Source: Agriotes lineatus
Taxonomy: Eukaryota; Arthropoda; Insecta; Coleoptera; Elateridae
Reading direction: 5' to 3'
Assembly (NCBI GenBank): GCA_940337035.1
Contig: CALNHX010002822.1
Span: 1 to 64,000 of the forward strand
Length of the DNA: 64,000 nucleotides
Within the stretch, counting starts at the first letter, position 1; every line of letters starts with the position of its first letter. A program made the position numbers and the translations under genes. Below are positions 33,767 to 43,075 of the stretch, in pieces. A model generated the notes under the pieces. It had not been told where the DNA came from. It saw only the letters and a list, made by a program, of their open reading frames with translations, and did not search any database.

Positions 33767-36529
33767 TTAAATGTTGTCTATTACATCTTGGGGGAGTTTC
33801 CTTTTAAGTCTAGTGTGAATATTACGGCGACCGAGCTGTAGATTCACTGCACTTTCACAGAAGTTTATATTATCGAAGAACTTTTTGGTTAGTCTTTGGA
33901 TGAATGTCTTTATTGGTTCAATTCCGAGTTCATTGTGGATTTGGGTGTTGGTGACAAACCACGGAGCACTAACTGCTATTCTAAGTACCTTGTTCTGGAA
34001 TACCTGGATTTTTTTGATGTTGGTATCTGAGGCTGAGCTCCATACAGGGCAAGCGTACGTGATAAGAGATCTTAGCAAGGCTTTATACAAGAGTAGCGTA
34101 CATTCTGTTCGTAGAGGGGATTTTCTGTTGACTAGAGGAATAAGTTGGGTTAGTCTTACATATCCTTCATTTAGTTTCTTGTTTATGTGCGCACTCCAAG
34201 TGAGGCGTGTGTCCAGTAACATGCCCAGGTACTTAACGCTTTGAGTTTTGTCGGTCCAGGGTATGTTTTCTCCGTTTATAGTTATGTTTGGTACGTTTAT
34301 AATACGCTTTAATGTGAAAATTTTATTAGCACATTTTGAAGAGTTAATCGTTAGTCCCCATTTTGTGAACCATTTTGCTGTGATGTTAAGGGCGCTTTGG
34401 AGTTGTTCGGCGGCTTCTGTGAGGTTGTTATGTTGGACGATGATTGCCGTATCATCGGCGAATGTTGCTATCTCACAGATAGTTTGATGTGGGATGTCGT
34501 GAGTATAGATGTTGTAGAGTATGGGTCCGAGTACGCTTCCCTGCGGGACTCCTGCCCAAGCGTCTTTTGTCGTAGATAACGAGCCGTTGACTTTTACTGC
34601 AAAGGTACGGTTGTTCATGAAGGAAAATAGAATGGCCTTTAAGTAGCTAGGTATGTCTATGTGTAGTATTTTGTGTTTTAACCCGTCAATCCATACTTTA
34701 TCGAAGGCCTTTGAGATGTCGAGAAAAGCTATGACAGTAAATTGCTTATTTTCGAATCCTTGCTCTATTAGCTCTGAAACCCTTTGTAATTGGAGTGTTG
34801 TCGAGTGGGTTTTGCGAAATCCGAACTGGGTTTTGGGGATTATATTGTTGTTTTCAATTGCTTGATTTAGTCGGTGACTAATTACTTTTTCTAGTAGCTT
34901 TGATAATGTACTGAGTAGACTAATTGGCCGGTAGCTACTTTTGTCCTTGCCATTTTTTCCTGATTTCACAAACATCAAAATATGTGCATGTTTCCATCTG
35001 TTCGGGAAGTAGCCAGTTCTCAGGCATGCATTAAATATTGTTACTAGGTAAACAATGCCTTTTTTGGGTAGGTTTTTTAATACCACATTGGGTATTAAGT
35101 CGTTTCCTGGGGCTTTTTTTAGCGGCAATTGCTTAATATAGGCCATGAGTTCTTTTGGGGTGGCGGGAAGTTCAAAATCATTGCTTATTGGCATGTGTGT
35201 TTCGTTGTATGCAATCACCGTGTTGTAAAAATGCCTGTTTTTTTCTGCGATTGATGGAGTAAAAGTTCTTTCTAAGTGATCAGCAAATAGTATGCTTTTT
35301 TCTTCGTCTGTGCTGTATCTGATATTGTTGTCCACCAATGTTGGTATAATGGTTTGTTGTCTTGTAATCGCTTTTGTTGTTTTCCACATTCCTGGGTCAT
35401 TCTTTTCTAGGTTCTCTATGTGCCTTCTGTAACTGTTGATCCTGTGACTGTCTAATTCTCTTTTTATCCTGTGAGAAATGTTGTTTAATTGGTTCTTTAC
35501 AAGGGGGTCTCGTATTTGCTGCCATAGTCTGCGTAGTCTACTCTTTTCGTTGATAAGATCTATAATGTGCGTTGGCGGTATATTTGGATTTGGTTTGCGG
35601 TGGTTGGGTCTTGTTTTTGTTGCGGTGCGCACTGCACTGGTCACGCTTGATGTAAATGTTTCGATGTTAGTATCTATGTCTCGTGTATTATTTACTGGAT
35701 AGGGATTGACTAACTGGTCGTTTAAAGTTGCTTTAAATTTTATCCAGTTCACTGTTCCGTTTATAAACCTTGGCTGAGTTGTTTTTGAAATGTTTACATC
35801 ATTTAGGGTGATTAATATCGGTAGATGGTCTGAATCTAGCTCATTAATTATCGTTTGTTGCAATGGATAAGCCCAGTTTCTTGTCACCGCTATATCTAAT
35901 ATGTCTGGCTGGTGATCGCGTCGATATGGAAAGTAAGTGTATCCGTTAGGGGCGAGTATCTGAAGTTGTTGGTTTACTGCTATATTATTGAGTTGGGTGC
36001 CGCTAGGATTGTTCCTACGACAGCCCCAGTACGTGCTTTTGCTATTTAGGTCGCCTAGTAGCAGCGTGGGCATTTGGTCATCGAAGATGTTAAAATCGGC
36101 TGCGTTTAGTTTTACATTTGGTTGTTTATAGGCTGACGTGATTTTTATCTGCCTGGCGCTATCGATTGTTGCATATATGGATACAGCTTCAATACTATTA
36201 CAGGTAGGGTTGTCGAGTAAGTTGAATTGGTATTTGTTTTTTATTAAAATGGCCACTCCCCCTGAAGCAACGCGAGCTGATCTATCATTACGTACTACGT
36301 GATAGCCGCTTATTTTGAATATCTCACCTTCACATAGGTGAGTTTCAGTTATACACGCAATGTCTATTTTATATCTTGCCAAAAAGGCTATGAGCTGTGA
36401 TCGCTGGGATTTTATCCCATTAGCATTAAAATTTAAAAATGTGATAAATTTATATGTATTTGTCATATTATTTGCCATTGAGGATGTTAGGGAGGAGATT
36501 GTTGATAATATAAGTTTTAATTTGCTCAA
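33767..36529 (-). CDS. Jockey ORF2, endonuclease-reverse transcriptase
   Basis: The open frame is 920 codons; it nicks target DNA and copies the element RNA onto the nick (target-primed reverse transcription). Numbering from the first ATG, the endonuclease motifs are NFNANG (33-38), TETHL (61-65), GDLNSK (159-164) and SDHLPI (233-238). Reverse-transcriptase motifs are DISKAFDKVW (604-613), GVPQGSVLGP (660-669) and catalytic FADD (690-693). The first ATG overlaps ORF1 by 62 bp. The likelier starts are MANNMTN at 36478 or the ATG at 36466, just after the ORF1 TAA, which suggests stop-restart translation. No internal stop. Confidence 0.95.
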   Translation of the reverse strand: MSKLKLILSTISSLTSSMANNMTNTYKFITFLNFNANGIKSQRSQLIAFLARYKIDIACITETHLCEGEIFKISGYHVVRNDRSARVASGGVAILIKNKYQFNLLDNPTCNSIEAVSIYATIDSARQIKITSAYKQPNVKLNAADFNIFDDQMPTLLLGDLNSKSTYWGCRRNNPSGTQLNNIAVNQQLQILAPNGYTYFPYRRDHQPDILDIAVTRNWAYPLQQTIINELDSDHLPILITLNDVNISKTTQPRFINGTVNWIKFKATLNDQLVNPYPVNNTRDIDTNIETFTSSVTSAVRTATKTRPNHRKPNPNIPPTHIIDLINEKSRLRRLWQQIRDPLVKNQLNNISHRIKRELDSHRINSYRRHIENLEKNDPGMWKTTKAITRQQTIIPTLVDNNIRYSTDEEKSILFADHLERTFTPSIAEKNRHFYNTVIAYNETHMPISNDFELPATPKELMAYIKQLPLKKAPGNDLIPNVVLKNLPKKGIVYLVTIFNACLRTGYFPNRWKHAHILMFVKSGKNGKDKSSYRPISLLSTLSKLLEKVISHRLNQAIENNNIIPKTQFGFRKTHSTTLQLQRVSELIEQGFENKQFTVIAFLDISKAFDKVWIDGLKHKILHIDIPSYLKAILFSFMNNRTFAVKVNGSLSTTKDAWAGVPQGSVLGPILYNIYTHDIPHQTICEIATFADDTAIIVQHNNLTEAAEQLQSALNITAKWFTKWGLTINSSKCANKIFTLKRIINVPNITINGENIPWTDKTQSVKYLGMLLDTRLTWSAHINKKLNEGYVRLTQLIPLVNRKSPLRTECTLLLYKALLRSLITYACPVWSSASDTNIKKIQVFQNKVLRIAVSAPWFVTNTQIHNELGIEPIKTFIQRLTKKFFDNINFCESAVNLQLGRRNIHTRLKRKLPQDVIDNI

Positions 36530-37574
36530 TGATTGGGGTTATAAGTTGAATGATAATCTTACTTATGTTGTCGGTTAGAGGGGATGCGTTATCTATGTAG
36601 AAGGATTGATTTTGAGGTTGAGATTTTTGGGTTGTAGCTTGTGAGTAGGTTGTGTTTGATCGAGTAAAGTTTTGATTTGTTGCTTGCCTTGGTTTGTTGA
36701 ATGGTGTTCGTTGTTTTTGAAGCATTACATGGTGTGGGCATCCTCGATAGCTGGCAGGATGTTCCCCCTGGCAATTAACGCAGATTGGTTTTGTGCTGAT
36801 TTCTTTTTTGCAGTCTTTGGTATGATGGTCTTGATTGCACTTTACGCACCTGGGTTTAGCTGCGCAATAGTTTTTGGTATGTCCATACTGCTGGCAGTTA
36901 TGGCATTGGGGTATGTGTTGCTGTTTTCTCCTTACTTCGACTGTTACTTTGCAGTTGGCTAAGTATTCTAGCTTTAGGATGTTATTAGATACGTCAGTAG
37001 ATGGTAGTATAACTGCACAAATAGGTATTGGGTGTTTGTCTCGATTCCTAAGTCGAGTAACGCTTTTTACTGGATATTTTAGATCTTCAAGTTCTTGTTT
37101 GATTTCGTCTTCTGTAAGCGATATAGGTACACTTCTTATAATCACCGACAATGGTTTATCATTTGGGTTCTGGAAGGTGTGAAATTGTACCAGGTTTACC
37201 ATATAGTACTTTGATAGTGCTCGGTAATGCTCTTGCTTTTTTAAATTTACCTTAAGGTATGTGTTTTTTAGCTCAGTGGTGAATTCATCATTAGCTATTG
37301 CTTTTATATCTCTGATAATTTCTTTGTGATTAGATGTTGTCGCGTTGTGGATAAATAGTGGAGGTATTTTGGGGGTTATGCTACTTGGTTTATCTTGGCT
37401 ACTTGATGCTTCGCTATTAGTTGAATTATTTTCTGTTGATAATTCGTTGTCTGAATCAAGAATATGATATCGATTTTTGTTTGTAGAATCGTTAGTACTC
37501 CAATAGTATCTTTTTAATACTTCATTGACGGGAGGAGTTAATTCGCCTGACTTACGTTTCCCTGTGTTTGCCAT
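36468..37574 (-). CDS. Jockey ORF1, RNA-binding gag-like protein
   Basis: This 368-residue protein binds the element's RNA to form the retrotransposition particle, as ORF1 proteins of Jockey elements do. Residues about 140-220 (PLSVIIRSVPISLTEDEIKQ onward) form the RRM-like domain that precedes the zinc knuckles in this clade. Three knuckles follow: CHNCQQYGHTKNYC (224-237), CVKCNQDHHTKDC (243-255) and CVNCQGEHPASYRGC (265-279). The N-terminal 70 residues are polar and low in complexity. The stop codon TAA is one base ahead of an ORF2-frame ATG. All metal ligands are present. Confidence 0.95.
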   Translation of the reverse strand: MANTGKRKSGELTPPVNEVLKRYYWSTNDSTNKNRYHILDSDNELSTENNSTNSEASSSQDKPSSITPKIPPLFIHNATTSNHKEIIRDIKAIANDEFTTELKNTYLKVNLKKQEHYRALSKYYMVNLVQFHTFQNPNDKPLSVIIRSVPISLTEDEIKQELEDLKYPVKSVTRLRNRDKHPIPICAVILPSTDVSNNILKLEYLANCKVTVEVRRKQQHIPQCHNCQQYGHTKNYCAAKPRCVKCNQDHHTKDCKKEISTKPICVNCQGEHPASYRGCPHHVMLQKQRTPFNKPRQATNQNFTRSNTTYSQATTQKSQPQNQSFYIDNASPLTDNISKIIIQLITPIIEQIKTYIINNLLPNILNGK

Positions 37575-37977
37575 TTGAATATCGTACCTGACCCTTGGAT
37601 GGGGTCAGGGCGATTTGGGTTTGGAGTAGTTATTGCAGTTTATTTTTGATGTTTAATGTCACTGAACCAATTGATATTAAACACAGCCGGTCCGCGACCG
37701 CGCGATTATAACGAGTTCAAGATATCACTTCCAGCAGATCCTACGCGTCTGCACAGCTCGAGCGTCCGAACTCAACTAATTTTATTATCCTAAGAACTTT
37801 ATAATAGTATTAAGTTCCGTTGTCAAGTAAAAGCAGCAAACAAATATAATCACCGACTTACACGTTTTGTTACTAAGGCTGTATCACTGACTTACAAGAT
37901 CAGCAGCGGGAAAAATATTAAATATTACTTAAAAATAGTTACACGCTTATCCCTAACAATAAAAATTAAAAATGCAG

Positions 37978-40030
37978 TTATTTGTTCGCAGATGCTAATA
38001 AAATAGGAAAAATATTTTTTTTCCAAAACTTCTCAGCTTCTAACATTGTTTGTTTAATGTAATTTGCATCATAGCCCACAGAAATAAAATTAACTTTTTG
38101 GTTTTTTTCAAAGTTAGCATCTGCAACAGCAAAAATGCCATACGATTTATTTAAAAAATGCATTTGCATTTGTATTTGAGCTCTATACTTGGCCGTAACT
38201 TTATTTTGTGATGTTATATAGTTTGACACTGCTTTGTCTGTAGAGGGGCACTTCACTTCAACAACGAAATTGTCACTCACTGCATCTGGTGAACCTCCGA
38301 AAATAGGGTGGTTCTTTGAAAGTACAATTCCCACAGAACTTAATTTGGTCTTCATATTTTTTTCGACAATTTGTAATACCTGCTTTTCTAATCGTCTACC
38401 CCTTTCCATTGCTTTGGTATCCCTCAGTTTTGTAACTCCAATTACCTGTTGCACAAATGAGCCACATTCAGTTTTGCAATGTGCAGCATTATATAATTTC
38501 GAGGCGGTTATCCTCCCATATCGTAAACGATGCCACAAACTGTCTTCGGCTTGCATTAGGGTACAATATGCAGCTTCCTTGCACAAATCTTCATTCATGT
38601 GCGGCTTGGTGAAGGTGATGAAATCATCATATAGGGCTCCACCACTGCTAACAAATTTTAATAATAAACCGTACAAATCCAGGCAGCTATACTTGGGTTC
38701 TTTAAACAGTTTAAATATTTCGCCAGCTGCTTTGTTTTGTACTCCTAAACGCATTGCCTCCTGATAAAAGTTACCCTGATCTTCTTCAACGGGTATACCC
38801 CCAAATTCTGCCACAGTCAAAAATTTTAGCGATGTGCCCACTTTTGACAGTTGCGACTTCTTCCAATAGCACTGGACTTCTGTGGGTGCGGGTTCTTCGC
38901 TCCTCCTATGCATCCACATAAGTACTGCTACAGCATGCTTGCATCCACCTGTAAAAAATTTTTTTTTAAATTTTAAAACAGATTAATAACAGATTATTAT
39001 TAAATTACCAGCTGATGCAGCGCAGTCCAAACATTCCACCTTCTCTACTTTACTCTGCTTTTCATTTACTTGTAACACCACATTATAGTTTTTCGCTCTC
39101 ACTCGGTGTTCAGGACAAATTCTGCATTTAACGGTGCACAATTCACCCTCTCGTCGGAGCTGCACATATCCTATGGCTGAGTCACCGTAACTTTCACGTC
39201 CAGCACTAACAACAAAACAACAATAATAATAGCACCAGAACTACAGAACTAATTCTATTCAACATAAATTAAAATAACTAACTTGAGTTTTAATTTCAAT
39301 GCCAGATAAATATTTTAGCTTACAACTTATTTTTTACGGTAATCTTGTATTGTACGACGCCACCGATGAACTACTGTTCCTAGAGTCAGTAATCTTGGAG
39401 GGAGGGATCGCTAACATGTCAAATACCTTACACTATTGCCAGACCTTTGTTTACTTGTACAGCAATTTGGGGTCTAATTCGTTTTAGTTTGCATGTTTAT
39501 CGTGGTCCTAACATCAATGTCGAATAGAGGTGTTCTAGCTCCAACTGTTTTGTGAATGAAGATAACATTTTGACACTAAACCATATCCGTGATTCTTGCA
39601 GGTGTTGCGGTTAGGGTCAAACTAAAATGTATTGAACGGTTGACGAAGCGGGGATTAATACATAATTTCCTTCGGTGTAAATGCTGTTAGGTAGATATGG
39701 CGTTTGTTTAACGATTGTTCACGATTAAAAGCAAACTAAAAATAATTTGGCGCCAGTTGAAGCCAAACAATAAAGGTCTGGCAACGTTTTAAGGTAATTT
39801 TAATCTAAACGATCAGCTGTTCGCGCCTCCCTCCAAGATTACTGACTCTAGGAACAGTAGTTTATCGGTGGCGTCGTACAATACAAGATTTTTAAAACTT
39901 ACCTATTCTCTTTAACACCACGAATTTCACAGGCAGAAAAGCAGTCATTGTTTAATAGGATTGATAATAATGAAAATTGTGCAGTGCGAAACGCATTGAT
40001 TGCCTCTGTTTTTGCCAGATAAAAATTCCA
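37978..40030 (-). CDS. SWIM zinc-finger + YqaJ nuclease, spliced
   Basis: At least three minus-strand exons join in frame: about 40030-39903 (ending KEN), 39205-39009 and 38948-37978. Introns are GT-AG, 697 bp and 60 bp. The second junction completes a SWIM-type finger, CLDCAA...GGCKHAVA (C-x2-C...C-x-H), a DNA/protein-binding module. The third exon (about 323 codons) holds YqaJ motifs RYGRITASKLYNAAHC, GRRLEKQ, GGSPDA, VEVKCP and AQIQMQM, with D, E, K and Q of the catalytic centre kept. YqaJ relatives are 5'-3' DNA exonucleases. A related uncharacterised family is amplified in insect genomes. A further 5' exon (minus strand around 40165-40104, donor GTGAGT) is plausible; no start codon was fixed. 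Confidence 0.75.
39341..39890. mobile_element. Intronic MITE with 65-bp inverted repeats
   Basis: Arms 39341-39405 and 39826-39890 match over 65 bp with one mismatch seen (GATGAACT against GATAAACT); each starts AATCTTGTATTG outside and ends GGAGGGAGG inside. The element fills most of the first intron of the SWIM-YqaJ gene and leaves both splice sites intact, with the right arm ending eight bases after the donor hexamer. No clear target duplication. Confidence 0.8.
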
Positions 40031-40402
40031 TGCAAATCTTAGGTTATGTCACACAAAATCACACAAAATTAAAATGGAAAATATAATAACGAATACTCAC
40101 TTTTCTACAACAGAAATGAGGGTTTCCTTCTTCGTAAACTAAAGGCCAGCTGTCAACACGACGATTTTAGCCCTGTTGCCAGATTTACACTGTACGAAAT
40201 AAATTTGTAGAAACGGTTTCAAAATGTACCAGATTCGTAGAATTGTACCAGGTCTGGCAACGCTGCTAATATCAAGACCACGCCCACAATCGAACTACAC
40301 ATAGACCACGCGCATGCATGTTTGACCTTGGGAAGTGTTCTGCTTTATTATAGAGTTATGATTGGTGGTGGATAGTGTGAACATAGGCAGTCCATTGAGC
40401 TA

Positions 40403-40581
40403 GAATACAGTTTATGGGCTTTGTATGCGTTAGACAGAAGTAGACATATATGATTTAAAATCTAGTATCCTAGAATTCAGTGTTTTCTAAAAACAAAATT
40501 TTTTGATTTTGCGAATACTAGATGTTAATCGCATATAGGTCTGTTTATGCCTAACGCATACCAAGTCCGTAAACTGTATTC
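40403..40581. repeat. Foldback with ~31-bp arms
   Basis: GAATACAGTTTATGGGCTTT...GCGTTAG pairs with CTAACGCATACC...AAACTGTATTC around an AT-rich spacer. Probably a small MITE. Nearby, TTGCCAGAT and TCTGGCAA (40170-40262) form another weak pair. Confidence 0.7.
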
Positions 40582-40782
40582 ACACACATTTGATTACTTA
40601 TGTTCACATTTTCCGCCACCAAAAAAAATCCTCTTACTCATTATACCACCTACAACTATGAATTTCATCTACTGACTACCCACTGCATTCGTATCGAAAA
40701 GGTGCCAGAAGAACGTCAAATTACTTTTATCTATTTTTTTCGTTGACCGCTTGTTAATTTCAATTTTAATTAATTATTTTTC

Positions 40783-40945
40783 CTAAAAAAAAATAGATTA
40801 ATTGCGTCATTAATACACTGTTTTTGATTAATACACTCTTTTGCATTAATTAACTGTTTTTTTAAAAAGGATGGATTAATAGATCTATTAATACACTGTT
40901 TTTGATTAATACACCCTTTTTCATTAATTAACTGTTTTTGTGATT
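40783..40945. repeat. Two-unit ~77-bp tandem repeat
   Basis: ATTAATACACTGTTTTTGAT and ATTAATTAACTGTTTTT occur in the same order twice. The frame at 40770-40970 translates it as repeated INQKQCIN units and is not a gene. Confidence 0.75.
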
Positions 40946-41009
40946 TTGGCGTTTTGATGATATTTTGCATGGAGGTTAGTTGTGTTAATCAAATTTTTCG
41001 CCACAAAAA

Positions 41010-41180
41010 AAGATGTTGCGGTCAACGAAAAAATTTTGTAATCAACTCGTTTGTTAATGGGCGATTAATAATCTCAACTATTAAAGGCACTCACTCGCTA
41101 TCGCTCGTTCGTGCTTTAAACAGTTTCGATTATTAATCGCCTTCATTAACACACTTGTTGGTTAAATAACTATTATAAAT
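41010..41180. repeat. Diverged copy of the GCGAGCG foldback
   Basis: It has the same architecture as the arm modules (ACTCGTTTGTTAATGGGCGA, GATTAATAAT, centre with CTCGCTATCGCTCG, then GATTATTAATCGCC), but is clearly diverged, so the module was already tandem or was recruited twice. Confidence 0.75.
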
Positions 41181-41633
41181 AAGTGAGATATTGTCAAAAA
41201 ACAAAAATAGACAAAAATATTATTTAAAGAGGTTAAAAGTAAGTGTCAAACATAAAGTCACAGTTACTTGCTCCGAAAACATTTTTTCTGGTTTCTCCAA
41301 TTTTTTTTCTTACCACGCTGTGTATTACCAAATGAAATACTTCAAAGTTAACTTATCAACGGATACGATAAACGAGTATTGTCAAACATGAGTTTTCCCT
41401 CACTTAGCAACCAGGATATGACGTGATTCGGAATCAGTGCAAACAAATTTAATTTTTGTGTCAAATTTTTAAATAATTTATTAACAAACGGACCAAATAA
41501 CAATTAGGTAAAAATCAATTATAATTTTTTCCGTTGATCGTCTATTTATGGGTTTCATTAATGTATAGAGAATCGTCTATTAATGACACTTATTAATGAA
41601 TGATTTTTTATTAATAAACGATTTTAAAAATCT

Positions 41634-41775
41634 GTTTATGTTGGTGGCACTGTAAGCCTATGTCAAATTCGAGGTTAGCAGGTTAGATTTTGCGTCAATT
41701 TTGACACAAACTGACTCAAAACCTATCCTGCTAACCTCATATTTGACATAGACTTACAATGTCACCAACATAAAC
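41634..41775. repeat. Hairpin MITE, right arm
   Basis: Reverse-complement counterpart of 29059-29200. Small differences in the stem (for example GATAGG/GGTTAG-type changes) are compatible with independent drift. Confidence 0.85.
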
Positions 41776-41894
41776 AGTGCCAACCTAAGAAAAAAATCAC
41801 AACCATTTATGGTCACCTGGTACCATTAATGTCAAAACTTTAAGTGTCAAATTCTTTTCATGGAATAAAATTAGATTTTCTTCAAATTAATAAT

Positions 41895-42055
41895 GTACGA
41901 TCAACAGAAAAATATTGTAACTAACTCGTATGTTAATCGGCGATTAATAATATCTACAATTAACTCGCTCGCTAACGCTCGCGGATTAAAATGTCTCGAT
42001 TATTAATCGTTCTCATTAACATACTTGTTTGTTAAATAACTATTAATAGATATGT
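41895..42055. repeat. GCGAGCG-centred foldback, right arm
   Basis: This is the reverse complement of the module at 28795-28950, with only scattered substitutions. Confidence 0.8.
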
Positions 42056-42721
42056 TATAACAAATACATCCAATTAACATTTTTGTGTATTTTGAAAAAT
42101 AAGAGTACTTTTTTCTTCAATCATTTTCATATTTTCGAACCTCCTTTGTATAGAAGTAGGATATTTACATTTTTGCAAATGCATTTTTAATTTGGGAAAC
42201 TGCAGAGGTTTTAATGGACAATAAAATGTTCTGATGAATGGATATATGAAGGACACTATAATATTATAAGCAACAATCATACGTGATTAATTCTGTCAAT
42301 CAAACGTTGTTATTAAAACAAAGCGAAAACTTTGTTTAATCACGTATATTCTAAATGGCACAAGTTTTCAACTAGAAAACTACGAAATATTAAAAATTGT
42401 GAATTGTTGCTATAAAGTAGTGCAAATTAATAATTCGATCCCATACGACATATGTCACTGAAATTGGAGAAAATCCGTTTTCTCATAATGCCACAGCTAA
42501 CTATGAGTTCTATATAAAAAATACAACTTTATATATGTTATAATCCGAATTTAGAAACTTTTTGGACAACGCATTACGCCACTGAATTATGAAAAATAAA
42601 TAATATTAATACTACTTACGGGAACTTGAAAATTTTCCTACCTATTACCTCATCTTAAAAGTTTAATTTATTATTATTCATTTTAGATACACATTTTTCT
42701 TACTTTCTGTGCCGCCTGGCC

Positions 42722-42990
42722 GATATGTCCAAAATCAAAGTTGGGCGTTGTGACCAAAATCAAACTTGGACGTTATGACCAAGTTGGGCGTTGTGGCCAA
42801 AATCGAAATTGGGCGTTGTGACCAAGTTGGGCGTTGTGACCAAAATCGAAATTGGGCGTTGTGACCAAGTTGGGCGTTGTGACCAAAATCAAAATTGGGC
42901 GTTGTGACCAAGTTGGGCGTTGTGACCAGAATCGAAGTTGGGCGTTATGACCAAATTCTGAGTTGGGGTTTGTGACCAGTGGGCGTTGTG
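42722..42990 (-). repeat. Minisatellite of the right arm
   Basis: The same 18/25-bp units as in the left arm, in opposite orientation and fewer (about twelve). The outermost units, including CACAAACCCCAACTC, match the left array in order, so the arrays share an origin and differ by unit gain or loss. Confidence 0.95.
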
Positions 42991-43075
42991 TCATAGCCCC
43001 ATTTAAAATAGTGATTGCTGCTTCAGATGGATTCTAAGTAGTAACTAATACTAAGTATATATTTTTACTTTGTAG

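Larger units (their letters stand above)
33609..37775 (-). mobile_element. Full-length Jockey-clade LINE
   Basis: The element is bounded by a perfect 15-bp target duplication, CTAATTTTATTATCC (33594-33608 and 37776-37790). Its minus-strand 3' end is a pure 21-nt poly(A) (33609-33629 as T). It contains a 201-bp 5' untranslated region, ORF1 (gag-like), ORF2 (endonuclease and reverse transcriptase) and a ~137-bp 3' untranslated region. Both ORFs are open from start to stop. An intact TSD, pure tail and open frames mark a recent, possibly active copy. Confidence 0.95.
33425..37918. mobile_element. Small TIR element split by the Jockey
   Basis: ATATTTTTCCCGCTGCT (33425-33441) and its complement (37902-37918) would bound an element of about 300 bp if the Jockey and one target copy are removed. 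The repeats are exact over 17 bp. The flanks give at most a short A/T duplication. No coding capacity. Confidence 0.55.
27601..43000. mobile_element. 15.4-kb unit bounded by long inverted arms
   Basis: The left arm (about 27601-29830) and right arm (about 41190-43000) are reverse complements over most of their length, with high identity and a few indels. Both outer ends begin GGGGC followed after a few bases by GACACAACGCCCACTGG. From outside in, each arm holds a minisatellite, an AT-rich linker, a GCGAGCG-centred foldback, a 142-bp hairpin and a conserved stretch ending TTTAACCTCTTTAAATAA. Enclosed are two YqaJ-nuclease genes, a full-length Jockey, a Helitron, a hAT and MITEs. No transposase was recognised, and flanks (AATTGTTT, ATTTAAAA) show no clear duplication. 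It may be a giant TIR element, or two inverted copies of a smaller repeat. Confidence 0.6.
41190..43000 (-). repeat. Right inverted arm
   Basis: This is the reverse complement of the left arm, with the minisatellite at the outer (right) end. A second, diverged copy of the GCGAGCG foldback (41010-41180) lies just inside it. Two short insertions (for example GAAAACGGATTTTCTCC-type sequence near 42460-42485) distinguish it from the left arm. Confidence 0.8.

Noticed and set aside
33885..37182. Plus-strand frames of 60-119 codons opposite the Jockey ORFs
   Set aside because: Antisense shadows of ORF1 and ORF2.
38234..38764. 176-codon plus-strand frame
   Set aside because: Antisense to the YqaJ exon, which carries the recognisable motifs.
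40770..40970. 66-codon frame with repeated INQKQCIN
   Set aside because: Product of a two-unit tandem repeat.
42773..42994. Minus-strand repeat-protein frame
   Set aside because: The same minisatellite in the right arm.
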